64,000 nt of DNA from Aestuariivita sp. (lineage in GTDB: Bacteria; Pseudomonadota; Alphaproteobacteria; Rhodobacterales; Rhodobacteraceae): assembly GCF_021404545.1 (NCBI RefSeq), contig NZ_JAAWWD010000064.1, forward strand, positions 30,218 through 94,217, in the 5' to 3' direction. The translations under genes were made by a program, and so were the position numbers. Below, piece after piece: positions 15,272 through 24,199 of the stretch (positions are counted from its first letter, which is position 1; every line of letters starts with the position of its first letter). The notes under the pieces are model-generated. The model made no database searches and was not told where the DNA came from. It saw only the letters and a list, made by a program, of their open reading frames with translations.

Positions 15272-16129
15272 TCATGCCGGTTCAAGCACCAGCACCGAGC
15301 CCACCGCATCGCGCCCCGCAACGGCAACCCCGGGGCCGTGGGGCCGGGTCTCGATCCCGGCATCGGCCAGATACGCGCGCGTGTCGTCCATGTCCGCCAC
15401 CTGATAGTGATGCGCCACCGGAAACCCTCCGGTATGAACCGGGACGGCGACCATCAGAAGATCACCGTATTCCGACATGGCCGCCTCGGGCGACATCACT
15501 GCACAGATATCGCCGCGCCCGCCACGCATGCAGAACCCGGTCTCATCCGCCGTGTCGGCCGCGTGACCAAAGGACCGCTCGAAATAGCTGCGATCCGCAA
15601 CGGGGTCCGTTGACATAAGGCTCAGCCGGGTGAGGCGCTGCGCGCCATTGGCATGATCAGCATATTCCGGAATAAAGATCGTTTCGGGCTTGGGATGTTC
15701 AGAGAAAAACAGCGACACGTATTGCCGAACCGGGTGCCAGTTATAAAGCGAGGCCGACGCAGTCTGATCAAAGCTGCCATCGGGCATGATGACATCGCGG
15801 GAAAACTGCAAGATGTCGCCGGGCCGGAACCCCTCCGACAAAAGCCGCAGCGTCTCGGCACGCAGATCGTCGGAGGTCAGGCTGATATGGCAGAGCCCCT
15901 CACCGTCTTCCAGCCGCGGCATATAGAGTGCGGCAATGTCCGAGCGCGCGCCGAGGGTATAGACAAGCTCATGATACGTCTCGGGAAAATGGATGATCGC
16001 ATTGGCCGAGCCGACCCCAATATGATGCGCGATCGGGCGCACGTTAAAGCCAAGGCGGCGCATCGTTTCCGAGGCCGCAACAAGATCGCGCACCAGAGTG
16101 ACGGTATGATCAACGGATTTGCGCATCAT
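15272..16129 (-). CDS. VOC/glyoxalase-like protein (285 aa) in TRAP cluster
   Basis: A 285-residue protein with two vicinal-oxygen-chelate modules, opening KSVDHTVTLVRDLVAASETMRRLGFNVRP, with His at the first metal position and ETYHELVYTLG in the first module; the second module includes SYFERSFGHAADTADETGF and a closing VLVLEP. It resembles Glyoxalase_3-type VOC proteins, which can be isomerases, lyases, epimerases or dioxygenases. AAGGA precedes the ATG by four bases. It follows the DctM gene by 33 bases and is probably co-transcribed. The reaction is unknown. Confidence 0.75.
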   Translation of the reverse strand: MMRKSVDHTVTLVRDLVAASETMRRLGFNVRPIAHHIGVGSANAIIHFPETYHELVYTLGARSDIAALYMPRLEDGEGLCHISLTSDDLRAETLRLLSEGFRPGDILQFSRDVIMPDGSFDQTASASLYNWHPVRQYVSLFFSEHPKPETIFIPEYADHANGAQRLTRLSLMSTDPVADRSYFERSFGHAADTADETGFCMRGGRGDICAVMSPEAAMSEYGDLLMVAVPVHTGGFPVAHHYQVADMDDTRAYLADAGIETRPHGPGVAVAGRDAVGSVLVLEPA

Positions 16130-16162
16130 GCGGTCCTTGTTGTTTTTGTCCTCCCTGCGCGG

Positions 16163-17479
16163 TCAATCGACCAACACCGACGGCAGCCACACCGCCAAAG
16201 CCGGGAACCAGAACACCAGCAGAAGGGTCAGCACCTGCGCTCCGATGAATGGAAGAACGCCCAGATACATGTGCTTGTAGGTGATGTCAGCCGGCGCGAT
16301 GGATCTGAGATAAAAAATCGACGGCGCCATGGGCGGCGTCAGGTACGAGGTCTGGATCACGATGATCATCAGCACCGCAAACCAGATCATGTCGATGTCG
16401 AAAGCATCGAAGATCGGGATGAAGATCGGCAGGCATATCAGCACCACCGACACCCAATCCAGAACGAACCCCGCGATAAAGACCACCAGCAGCATCAACA
16501 GGATCACGCCGGTTTCGCCAAAACCGGTGGCGGTGAAGAGATCGCGCACCATCTCGTTGCCGCCATGGATACGGAAGGTGCCCGAAAAGATCGTACCGCC
16601 CACCACGATCATCAGGATCATGCTGTTCACGATCAGGGTCTGGCGCAGCGCGTCGAAAAAGCTGGACCAGGTGAACCGGCCATAGGCGATGGTCAACAAG
16701 ACCGTTGCCACCGCCCCGACCGAAGCGGCCTCGGTCGGGGAGGCGATGCCAAAGGTGATCGAGCCCAGCACCGCCACGATCAACAGCACCATCGGCACCA
16801 ACGCCACCAGCGTGATCCACAGCTTTTCGCCCAAAGGCACATCGGATTGGCTGGTGTCGCGCGGCGCCTTGGCCGGATAGAGAATGCAGATGATCAGAAC
16901 ATAGGCGACAAAGAGGCTGACCATGATCAGCCCCGGCATCATCACTGCGGAAAACAGTTGTCCCACGGACATCTGTGCCACGGTGGCATAGATCACCACC
17001 ACAATCGACGGCGGGATCATCGTGCCCAGCGACCCGCCCGCACAGATCACTCCGGCAATCAGCGCCTTGTCGTAATTTCGTGCCATCATCGCGGGGATCG
17101 CCATCACACCGATCAGCACCTCGACCGCGCCCACGATGCCGGTCGCCGCCGCCAGAATACCCGCCATTCCCATCGCCGCCAGTGCCAGCCCGCCGGGCAG
17201 CCGGTGCAGCCACATCTGAAGCGCCGTGAACAGTTTTTCGGCCACGCCGGAGCGTTCCAGCATGTATCCCATGAAGATAAAAGGCGGCACCGCGGAAAGG
17301 ACAAAGCTCGATGCGGTCTGGTTGAGCCCGCCATAGAGCTGGTTGCCCACCGCGTCGCCAAAAAGCGGCCAGGCAAAAATCGCCGCCGTCACAAGCAACG
17401 AAAATGAGATCGGCAGGCCAAGAAAGATAAAGACGAACAGACAGGGCAGCATGAGCGCCGCCAGAACCTCACCGGACAT
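16163..17479 (-). CDS. dctM: TRAP transporter large permease DctM
   Basis: 438 residues, about twelve hydrophobic segments, the expected length for DctM. Typical family segments include FVLSAVPPFIFMGYMLERSGVAEKLF cut across helices 2-3, GGSLGTMIPPSIVVVIYA and LTPPMAPSIFYLRSIAP near the C-terminus. It forms the ion-driven channel of a tripartite TRAP importer with the small permease and the periplasmic binding protein encoded just before it. The stop of dctQ and this ATG share a base (TGATG), indicating coupled translation. GAGGAA sits upstream of the start. Confidence 0.93.
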   Translation of the reverse strand: MSGEVLAALMLPCLFVFIFLGLPISFSLLVTAAIFAWPLFGDAVGNQLYGGLNQTASSFVLSAVPPFIFMGYMLERSGVAEKLFTALQMWLHRLPGGLALAAMGMAGILAAATGIVGAVEVLIGVMAIPAMMARNYDKALIAGVICAGGSLGTMIPPSIVVVIYATVAQMSVGQLFSAVMMPGLIMVSLFVAYVLIICILYPAKAPRDTSQSDVPLGEKLWITLVALVPMVLLIVAVLGSITFGIASPTEAASVGAVATVLLTIAYGRFTWSSFFDALRQTLIVNSMILMIVVGGTIFSGTFRIHGGNEMVRDLFTATGFGETGVILLMLLVVFIAGFVLDWVSVVLICLPIFIPIFDAFDIDMIWFAVLMIIVIQTSYLTPPMAPSIFYLRSIAPADITYKHMYLGVLPFIGAQVLTLLLVFWFPALAVWLPSVLVD

Positions 17480-18054
17480 CAGATCGTTCCTCGGGCAGGT
17501 TGCGCGCGCTCCAGCACGTCCTGACCCGGCGCAGGTACCGCATGCGGATCAAAGATCCCGATCAGATGACGGATCAGGTGCAACACGACCTGCAAGGCCA
17601 AACCCAAAAGCCCGATCGCGATGCCCGCAAGAAACGGCCAGATCAGCGGCTCCCAGGTGCTCATGTTCTCGACTGTGCCGCGCTCGAACGCGCGCCAGGC
17701 CTTACGCACGGAGCTGTGGGTGGTGAGGTAAAGCAACGGCAGCAAGAGTGCGCTGTAAAACGCCGCGTTGATCAGATGCTGCACCCTCAGCGGCAGGCGC
17801 GAGGACAGAAAATCGATCCGCACATGTTTTTCCCGCAAGAGCGTATAGCTCGCCCCCATCAGAAAAAGCGTGCCGTTGACCATATAGACGATATCGACCG
17901 ACCAGATCGTGGGGGAGTTGAAGATCCGCCGCGCCACGACCTCGAAAAACATCACGCCGATCAGGACGACGATCATCACCTGAGCCACCACCGCAAGCCA
18001 CCGGGAGACCCGGTCAAGCGGTGGCAAGAGCGTGTGGAGGAGGAAATCTTTCAT
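17479..18054 (-). CDS. dctQ: TRAP transporter small permease DctQ
   Basis: 191 residues with four membrane helices, including VVLIGVMFFEVVARRIFNSPTIW, the DctQ hallmark, and VYMVNGTLFLMGASY. I chose the ATG giving MKDFLLHTLLPPLDRV; a GTG at 18096 and an ATG at 18078 would add up to 14 residues but lack a Shine-Dalgarno. It overlaps dctM by one base and follows the binding-protein gene by 75 bases. Together the three make one TRAP importer of an organic anion or a related solute. Confidence 0.88.
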   Translation of the reverse strand: MKDFLLHTLLPPLDRVSRWLAVVAQVMIVVLIGVMFFEVVARRIFNSPTIWSVDIVYMVNGTLFLMGASYTLLREKHVRIDFLSSRLPLRVQHLINAAFYSALLLPLLYLTTHSSVRKAWRAFERGTVENMSTWEPLIWPFLAGIAIGLLGLALQVVLHLIRHLIGIFDPHAVPAPGQDVLERAQPARGTI

Positions 18055-18129
18055 CGCAGAGGTCGGCCTTTGATCCATCGGGTGAGGGTCGCGCACTGGA
18101 AACGGTCCGGGTGCGCGACCCGGTTTGGC

Positions 18130-19242
18130 TTATCGCGACGCGTGGTCCGTCACCATGTAGTAAGACCCTTCCTGCCAGCGGTCCTGAAAGCTGGTGATCG
18201 AGGCCAGCACCTTTTCCGGCCATGCGTTGCCATCCGCCGCGGCCTCACCCGCCACCCGGGTTGCCCAGGCCCGTGCGGCCACACGGGCCTCGGCCTGAAA
18301 TTCAGGCGAGAGTTCCAGCAGGGTGTTCTTGCCATCTGCGGCGCGCTGATTGATCTCCAGCACGGCGCCGATGTCTTCGTTGATGGTGCGGAACATGCTG
18401 TCATAGGTCACCAGACGGGCGGCCACTTCCATGGCGCGCTTGTGCGCATCGGGCAATTCGGCCCATTTGTCTTGGTCGATCATCAGCTCGAACGTCCAGG
18501 CAGGCGCGTGGATGCCGGGATAGATGATGTATTCCGCCGTCTCGTGATAACCTTGGCGCAGGTTTTCGGCCGGCAGAGAATACTCCGCCAGATCGAGGCC
18601 CTTTTTCTCCAGCATCGAATAAACCTCGGAGCCGGGCACGGTGGTCGGCGACGCACCGAACGCCTCGCCCACGATGGCGGCCCAGTTGCCCAGCGTGCGG
18701 TATTTCAGATTGGCCAGATCCTCGGCATTTTGCACCGGCACGTGGCTGTGGGCGAACCATTCGGATGGCCCGCTGCCCAGAACCATGGCATGCACATTCA
18801 TCGTCTCGGCCCGGTGCTGGGTCAACAGCTCCTGACCGCCGCCGTAATAGGTCCAGGCCAGGAGGGAATCGGTACCAAGCCCGGTTGGAAAGCCGCCGAT
18901 CATTGCATTGACCGGATCGGCAGTGCCCAGAAAGACGGTCGGCCAGTTGACCATGTCCACCAGCCCGTCATCCAGCGCCTCATGCAGTTTGAACACGCTG
19001 CCCACGGTGCCTGCGGGCAGTGGCTGGATCTCGACCGCGCCGCCGGTCAGCTCGGCCACCAATTCGGCAAATGGTTTGGCGATGTAGTTGAAGTAATTGC
19101 CGGTTTCCACGTCGATGGTGGCCAGACGAAAGGAATAATCGGCGCTGATTGCTTGGGTCGGCGCCGTGAATGACAGCGCCGCCAGGGTTGCGATGGCAAC
19201 CGGCTTGGCGGTCCGTGCCGTCAGGCAGTTGAGAAGGGACAT
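18130..19242 (-). CDS. dctP: TRAP transporter substrate-binding protein DctP
   Basis: 370 residues with a signal peptide of about 33 residues (ATLAALSFTAPTQAISA). The mature part is a DctP-type binding protein: FAELVAELTGGAVEIQPLPAG, LVDMVNWPTVFLGTADP and LANLKYRTLGNWAAIVGEAFGAS cut across the two lobes. The usual ligand-binding Arg region is represented by LKYRTLG. AGGAGA precedes the ATG by six bases. It lies between the acyl-CoA ligase/dehydrogenase genes and the permeases, so its ligand may be the acid that the ligase activates. That link is inference from order. Confidence 0.9.
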   Translation of the reverse strand: MSLLNCLTARTAKPVAIATLAALSFTAPTQAISADYSFRLATIDVETGNYFNYIAKPFAELVAELTGGAVEIQPLPAGTVGSVFKLHEALDDGLVDMVNWPTVFLGTADPVNAMIGGFPTGLGTDSLLAWTYYGGGQELLTQHRAETMNVHAMVLGSGPSEWFAHSHVPVQNAEDLANLKYRTLGNWAAIVGEAFGASPTTVPGSEVYSMLEKKGLDLAEYSLPAENLRQGYHETAEYIIYPGIHAPAWTFELMIDQDKWAELPDAHKRAMEVAARLVTYDSMFRTINEDIGAVLEINQRAADGKNTLLELSPEFQAEARVAARAWATRVAGEAAADGNAWPEKVLASITSFQDRWQEGSYYMVTDHASR

Positions 19243-19322
19243 AGTGTATCTCCTGGTTGGGTTGAGGGATGCCCGGCCGGTTATCGTGCGCAGCCGGGTC
19301 GTTGATTTGGGTTTCGCGGCCG

Positions 19323-20330
19323 TCAGGGGGTGACAATCACCTTTCCGAAGGCACGGCGCCCTTCGAGCGCGGCAATCGCCGCGGGTGTCTCATCGAGCCC
19401 GTAGACCATATCGACCACCGGTTTCAGTTCACCGCATTTGACCAGGTCGAGAAGGGCGACGATGTCCTCCTTCTCCCACCCGTTGGAGCCGATGATGGAT
19501 TGCTCGAACGTCCAGATGAACCGAATGTCGGTCTTGGGATCAAACCCGGCGGTGGCACCACAGGTCAGCATGCGGCCATGGCGCGACAGGGATCGCAATG
19601 CCGGGACCCAGGTGTCGCCGCCGGTGAAATTCACGATCACATCGACGCCGCCGCCGCCCGCGATGCGCGGCTTGCCATGCAGATCCCAGATCTGGTCGCG
19701 AAAGGGCGCCTCGGTATAGTTGATCACCTCGTCCGCACCGATCGCGGTCAGCCGGTCCATCTTGTCCTGGGTCGAGGCGGCCGCGATCACATGCGCGCCC
19801 GCCAGCTTGGCCAGTTGCACACAACAGGTGCCCACGCCGCCCGACGCCCCCAGGATCAGCACCTTTTCACCCGCGCTGACCCGCCCGCGCGACACCATCA
19901 TCCGGTAGGCCGTGCCATAGGCGCAAGGCAGGGCCGCGCCCTGCTCGAAGCTGACCGCGTCTGGCAGCGCGACAAGCTGATGATCGGCAACCACCGCGCG
20001 CTCTGCCAGCCCGCCGTTTTCCATCTCGCCAAAGAGCTTGCCCGTCTTGCGGTTGATCGGATCGACCAGAATGCGGTCGCCCACGGACCAGCCCTCGACA
20101 TCTTCCCCCAGGGCTGTGATCACCCCGGCCGCGTCAATCCCCATGATCACCGGCAGCGGCACCTTGATCCCGGGCATGCCCCGCATGGTGAAAATGTCGT
20201 GGTAGTTGAGCGCGCAGGCCTTGACCTCGAACTGGACCTGCCCCGGACCCGGCTGAGGATCCGGAAATTCGGGGTCGAGAGCGACATCATCGACGGTGCC
20301 GTGCTGGTGCAAGACCTGGGCCTTCATCAT
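19323..20330 (-). CDS. Zinc/quinone-type alcohol dehydrogenase (MDR family)
   Basis: 335 residues of the medium-chain dehydrogenase/reductase family. The catalytic fold starts AQVLHQHG and contains CALNYHDIFTMRGM; the nucleotide domain has VLILGASGGVGTCCVQLAK, binding NAD(P)H. The N-terminal Cys/His zinc ligands of true alcohol dehydrogenases are only partly present, and FEQSIIGSNGWEKEDI near residue 280 recalls crotonyl-CoA reductase and enoyl reductase relatives. It could therefore reduce an enoyl-CoA or oxidise an alcohol. Its ATG overlaps the ligase stop by four bases, so the two are co-translated. Confidence 0.8.
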   Translation of the reverse strand: MMKAQVLHQHGTVDDVALDPEFPDPQPGPGQVQFEVKACALNYHDIFTMRGMPGIKVPLPVIMGIDAAGVITALGEDVEGWSVGDRILVDPINRKTGKLFGEMENGGLAERAVVADHQLVALPDAVSFEQGAALPCAYGTAYRMMVSRGRVSAGEKVLILGASGGVGTCCVQLAKLAGAHVIAAASTQDKMDRLTAIGADEVINYTEAPFRDQIWDLHGKPRIAGGGGVDVIVNFTGGDTWVPALRSLSRHGRMLTCGATAGFDPKTDIRFIWTFEQSIIGSNGWEKEDIVALLDLVKCGELKPVVDMVYGLDETPAAIAALEGRRAFGKVIVTP

Positions 20331-21847
20331 CTGGTCCTTTCGGTAGGTTTGGCGTCGCGCGACAGGGACGCGGCCCGCGCGATCAATGCCTTGCGATCCG
20401 GTTTGTTGGTGCCTGACAGTGGCAGCGCGTCAAGAAAGACGACAAATCGCGGGTGCTGATAGGCCGGAGCGTTCTCAAGCGCGAAGGTCTTTATCTCGGC
20501 CTCGGTCACCTCGGCACCCGGGCGGCGCACGACAAAGGCCGCAGGCAATTGCCCCTTGATACTGTCGGCGACCGGAACCACCGCGATCTGCGCAATGGCG
20601 GGGTGCCGCAAAAGCATCGCCTCCACATCGCCGGGATGAATGTTCTCGCCGCCGCAGACAAACATATCGTCAGCCCGATCGACGAAGGAATAGAACTCAT
20701 CCGCATCGCGGCGCATCACGTCGCCGGTATTGTACCAGCCATCGCGAAGACTTTGCGCGGTTTTCTCGGGCAGGTTCAGATAGCCGGGCATCACGACGGG
20801 GCTCTTGACCCAGAGCGTGCCCTCATCCGGGGTCGGGCCATCGCGCAATTCGATCTCGGCAAAGCGCGACGCCACACCGATTGCGGGCCAGGGCGTGGGG
20901 CGGCCATCGGGATGGGGCATGAAGGCGGTCGGCCCGGATTCGGTGGTGCCATAACTGTTGGCGATGCGCACGCCGGGAAAGGTTGCGGCCAACTGCTCCA
21001 TCAGCGCCTTGGGAAAGGGCGAAGAGCCGACGATGATCGTATCAACGGATGTAAGATCGAGCGTTTCTATCAGATCGGTTTCACGCAAGATCAGGGCGGC
21101 CATCGTGGGAATGCCGGTCAGCAGGGTCACCCGGTTGCGCGCAATTGCCTTGAGATAACCGCGCGCGTCGAATGTCCGCATCAGAACGAATTGCGCCCCG
21201 CCGGCCACCACCATTTTGCTGAAAAACAGCCCGTTCATGTGATAGAGCGGGGCCGCGACCAGCGCCACGTCGTCGCATTTTTGGTCAAAACCGAACAATG
21301 CCGCTTCCAGGCTGTATCGGTATCCGCCATGGGTCAGCGGCACCCCCTTTGGCATACCGGTCGAGCCGGACGTGTAGAGGATATTGGCAAAATCCGTCGG
21401 CGCCACATCCGCTACAGTTAGCGCGCCCGGGGCCATCAGCGCCTCCCAATCCGGGCCGTCCATCCGGATTTGCGGCACACTGTTATGCACAAGCGCGGTA
21501 TGGGCGGTGTCGGCAAAGGCCAGCGCCACCTCCGCATCCCTGTGGATATGGGCGATCCGGTCGACAGGCAGCTTGAAATTCACCGGCACCGCGCACAAGC
21601 CCGCGCGCATGATCGCGAAATAGGTGATCAGATAGCGTGCCGAATTGTCCGCGACGATGGAGATCCGCGTGCCCGGCGCATAGCCTGCCTCTTGCAGGCC
21701 CAGACCCAGAGCATCCGACTGCCGCCGCAGATCGCCATAGGTCACGATATGCTGGCTGTCATCGGGCAACACCTCGATCAGCCAGGTGTCGCTGTCGGCG
21801 CGCGCTTGGGGAAAGATATCCCCCAGATTTGACGTCACCGCCGCCAC
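20327..21847 (-). CDS. Acyl-CoA synthetase (AMP-forming), substrate unknown
   Basis: 506 residues of the ANL superfamily. Motif A3 is LYTSGSTGMPKG, A5 is NSYGTTESGP, A8 is DGWYNTGDVM with VDRADDMFVCGGENIHP, and the C-terminal catalytic Lys lies in SGTNKPDRKAL. It should activate a carboxylic acid to an acyl-AMP and then acyl-CoA. The start is a GTG four bases after the stop of the thioesterase gene; no better start is seen. With the dehydrogenase and the TRAP importer following, it looks like the entry enzyme of the cluster's pathway. Confidence 0.88.
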   Translation of the reverse strand: MAAVTSNLGDIFPQARADSDTWLIEVLPDDSQHIVTYGDLRRQSDALGLGLQEAGYAPGTRISIVADNSARYLITYFAIMRAGLCAVPVNFKLPVDRIAHIHRDAEVALAFADTAHTALVHNSVPQIRMDGPDWEALMAPGALTVADVAPTDFANILYTSGSTGMPKGVPLTHGGYRYSLEAALFGFDQKCDDVALVAAPLYHMNGLFFSKMVVAGGAQFVLMRTFDARGYLKAIARNRVTLLTGIPTMAALILRETDLIETLDLTSVDTIIVGSSPFPKALMEQLAATFPGVRIANSYGTTESGPTAFMPHPDGRPTPWPAIGVASRFAEIELRDGPTPDEGTLWVKSPVVMPGYLNLPEKTAQSLRDGWYNTGDVMRRDADEFYSFVDRADDMFVCGGENIHPGDVEAMLLRHPAIAQIAVVPVADSIKGQLPAAFVVRRPGAEVTEAEIKTFALENAPAYQHPRFVVFLDALPLSGTNKPDRKALIARAASLSRDAKPTERTR

Positions 21848-21851
21848 GCGC

Positions 21852-22274
21852 CTAGCCCACGACCGCGCTGTAGGTGCCGCGCCCGATGGCGCAGAGACGG
21901 CCCTGATCGTCGGTCACGTCGATATCCACCACCGCCACGCTGCGCCCGATCCGGCGGGCGACCGCTTTGGCCGTCAATTCCGTCCCGCTGGAAGGGCGCA
22001 GGTAATCGACCCGGAAATTCATCGTCGGCACGCCACCGCCCACCGCCATGGCCACGGCGAAATCGCCCACCGTGTCGATCAGCGAGGCCACAGGTCCGCC
22101 GTGAAACTGACCTGTCATGGGGCCGCCGCGTTCCAGTTCGGGCCGAATCGGCATGGTCATTGTCACCGACCCTTCCCCCGCATCCGCGTCCGTGACCTTC
22201 AGGCCCAGAAACGCGATGAAGGGAGAGGCGTCCATATGCCCCTGCACCTGCTGAATGGTCATCTCATAGGCCAT
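21852..22274 (-). CDS. PaaI-type hotdog thioesterase
   Basis: 140 residues with a hotdog fold of the PaaI/YdiI type. The helix motif FHGGPVASLIDTVGDFAV carries the usual position of the catalytic acidic residue, followed by TMNFRVDYLRPSSGTELTAKA and a closing LCAIGRGTYSAV. It should hydrolyse an acyl-CoA, perhaps to rescue CoA or end the pathway. GAGGAGG is ten bases before the ATG at 22274; a second ATG four codons in is possible. It follows the first VOC gene and precedes the ligase, all on one strand. Confidence 0.85.
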   Translation of the reverse strand: MAYEMTIQQVQGHMDASPFIAFLGLKVTDADAGEGSVTMTMPIRPELERGGPMTGQFHGGPVASLIDTVGDFAVAMAVGGGVPTMNFRVDYLRPSSGTELTAKAVARRIGRSVAVVDIDVTDDQGRLCAIGRGTYSAVVG

Positions 22275-22289
22275 TGCGCGCGCGCCTCC

Positions 22290-22913
22290 TCAAGTGAATA
22301 CGACCGTGCCGTTGGGTGTCGCGAATTGGGCCACGAACCCGGTCGAGGCCCCGGCATGAACCGGCACCGGACACCCGATGGCGGCATAGATTTCAGCCAG
22401 GGCCGTGGCCTCCGGGTCGAGCGCGTAGAACGCCTCCAGCGTGCAGCCCCCGGGGGTGGTGGCCGCTGGATGTGGGGAGCCTTGCCAGTCGATGAAGAAC
22501 GGCAGCCGACCCGGCCACCGCGCGTCCGAGATGCGCAGGATTGACCAGTCCAGACACACACCTTCAGGTGTGGTGCGCGACATCGCAATCGGATCCTCGA
22601 CCGATACTCCGACGCTTTGTGCGGCCGCAGCGGTCGCCGACAGATCATCTGATTTCAGGGCAAAGGTGAAGAGCTTTGGCGCCGGCAGCGCCGCAATCGC
22701 CTCCCCCATCGTGCCCGACAGATCCTGCGCAGGATCCGGCGCAATCAGTTCGATATAGGTGCTGTCAGATAGTCCGCTCAGGGCGTTGCGTGTCCCAAAA
22801 CCGGGATGACTGCCTCCGGTCACCGATGCGACTCCGGTCAACCGGTCGAAAAGCTGTGCACCAGCGTCCAGATCGGGCACCGCCCACAGCAGATGATCAA
22901 GCTCGATGTTCAT
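22290..22913 (-). CDS. VOC/Glyoxalase_3-like protein, first gene of the cluster
   Basis: 207 residues. The opening MNIELDHLLWAVPDLDAGAQ and HPGFGTRNALSGL, followed by STYIELIAPDP, is the Glyoxalase_3-like VOC pattern with a His and Glu at expected metal positions. A second half-module begins at about 110. The short start at MNIELDH is chosen because this is where family similarity begins; the upstream codons run into the operator palindrome. It is the promoter-proximal gene of the unknown catabolic cluster, 206 bases from the divergent hotdog-TetR regulator. Confidence 0.75.
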   Translation of the reverse strand: MNIELDHLLWAVPDLDAGAQLFDRLTGVASVTGGSHPGFGTRNALSGLSDSTYIELIAPDPAQDLSGTMGEAIAALPAPKLFTFALKSDDLSATAAAAQSVGVSVEDPIAMSRTTPEGVCLDWSILRISDARWPGRLPFFIDWQGSPHPAATTPGGCTLEAFYALDPEATALAEIYAAIGCPVPVHAGASTGFVAQFATPNGTVVFT

Positions 22914-22973
22914 GCGTCCCCCAGGTATGCCAGGACCCGAGCCTTGACGGGCGTCGGGCACGTGGCCATAAAA

Positions 22974-22989
22974 TAACAAGCGCTTGTTA
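22974..22989. promoter_or_regulatory. Perfect 16-bp palindrome TAACAAGCGCTTGTTA, candidate TetR operator
   Basis: A fully self-complementary 16-mer located between the first VOC gene (minus) and the hotdog-TetR gene (plus), about 60 bases before the VOC start. Its length and symmetry are typical of a TetR-dimer site. The rest of this 206-base gap shows no gene. Confidence 0.65.
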
Positions 22990-23119
22990 ACGTGAGCGAC
23001 CTTACGTCAAGATGTCAACTGCATTCTGTGATATTAGATGGTATGGGGGTTAGACTGCTGGTTTATGAGGCGTGCAGAGACAGTGATCAAAGGATGACAT
23101 ACCCTCAGCCCTTGGCGGG

Positions 23120-24133
23120 ATGCACTCCGTGAGCGTTGTCGGAGCGCAATCCCAAAACACCCGGAGCGGTCGCCAGGCTGCGCGGACACCCGCCTCGCGT
23201 GAAAAGGTCCGGCCCCTGACCGCCAGCGATATGGATTCGAACGGGGCGGTTTCAATCGGGACGCTGATGTCGGCGGCCAGCGAACTCGCGTTCCGGGAAA
23301 TCGGGCGCGGCGCCACAATCCGCGACTGCAAGACACTGTTTCTCAAGCCGCGCCCGACAGATGCGCTGCGGCTCACCGCCCAGCTCTTGCATCAATCGGA
23401 GGGCGAAGCGGTCTGGCAAAGCCGGATCGCCGCCTCGGACGGTCAGGTACTGGCGCTGATCGTGCAGGCGTTCGACATCTCCCCTGCCGATCCGTCGCCC
23501 CCCGCTCCGGCCAGGGGAAAAACCGGATCGCAGCCTCAGAGCCCGGTACGGCAACGTCGGCTGGACGCATTGGTCGCAGCCGCGACCCGCGTGATCGCGG
23601 AAAAAGGATTCGCCAACGCAACGACCCGCGAAATAGCCAGTGCGGCGGGTATCCATGTGCCGACGCTCTATCAATATGTCGCCAGCAAGGAGGATCTGCT
23701 GGAGCTGGTCTATATCCGCGAGATGGACCTGGCCATCGACGCGCTGGCGGCGGGTGTGCAACCGGATTTGCCGGCGCGGGACCGGCTCATCCGGCTGATC
23801 TCCAACCATATCGATGTGTGCCAGGCGCGAAGGCAGGAAATCGGGCTTTTGAACCGCGAGTTCAAACATCTTGGATTTGCTTCCCGCCGCCAGGTCGTAC
23901 AGCAGTATCGCAAATTATTGGCCCCGTTCGAGGCGGTGCTGGACGCTGGCATCGCCAGCGGCGAATTTCGCAACATCGACACCTTTATCGTGGCCAATTT
24001 CATGGATGTCTCCGGCGATATCTGGAGCTTGCGCCAGTTCTTTTTCGACGCGGTGGGTTTCGAGCATTTCAAGGCGAGCGTGACGGATTTCCTGTTGGCA
24101 GCGCTGGAAACGGACACCAAGCGCCCGCGTTAG
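23120..24133 (+). CDS. TetR-family regulator with N-terminal hotdog domain
   Basis: 337 residues, far longer than usual TetR proteins (about 200). Residues 33-120 read as a PaaI-like hotdog: MDSNGAVSIGTLMSAASELA in the helix, FLKPRPTDALRLTAQLL and a final VLALIVQAFDI strand. A Pro-rich linker (121-142) joins it to a TetR HTH at 146-192, with ATTREIASAAGIHVPTLYQY, and a full C-terminal TetR domain follows. The ATG at 23120 lacks a good Shine-Dalgarno; GTG at 23129 in the same frame is possible, and both keep the hotdog. It is divergent from the acyl-CoA catabolic cluster and probably represses it, with an acyl-CoA as likely effector. The latter is inference. Confidence 0.8.
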   Translation: MHSVSVVGAQSQNTRSGRQAARTPASREKVRPLTASDMDSNGAVSIGTLMSAASELAFREIGRGATIRDCKTLFLKPRPTDALRLTAQLLHQSEGEAVWQSRIAASDGQVLALIVQAFDISPADPSPPAPARGKTGSQPQSPVRQRRLDALVAAATRVIAEKGFANATTREIASAAGIHVPTLYQYVASKEDLLELVYIREMDLAIDALAAGVQPDLPARDRLIRLISNHIDVCQARRQEIGLLNREFKHLGFASRRQVVQQYRKLLAPFEAVLDAGIASGEFRNIDTFIVANFMDVSGDIWSLRQFFFDAVGFEHFKASVTDFLLAALETDTKRPR

Positions 24134-24199
24134 GTTCCGACCCATCATTGCATTCGGTCAGTTTTGGGTTGGAAACCTGCCCGGCAAGGGGATCGCGCA

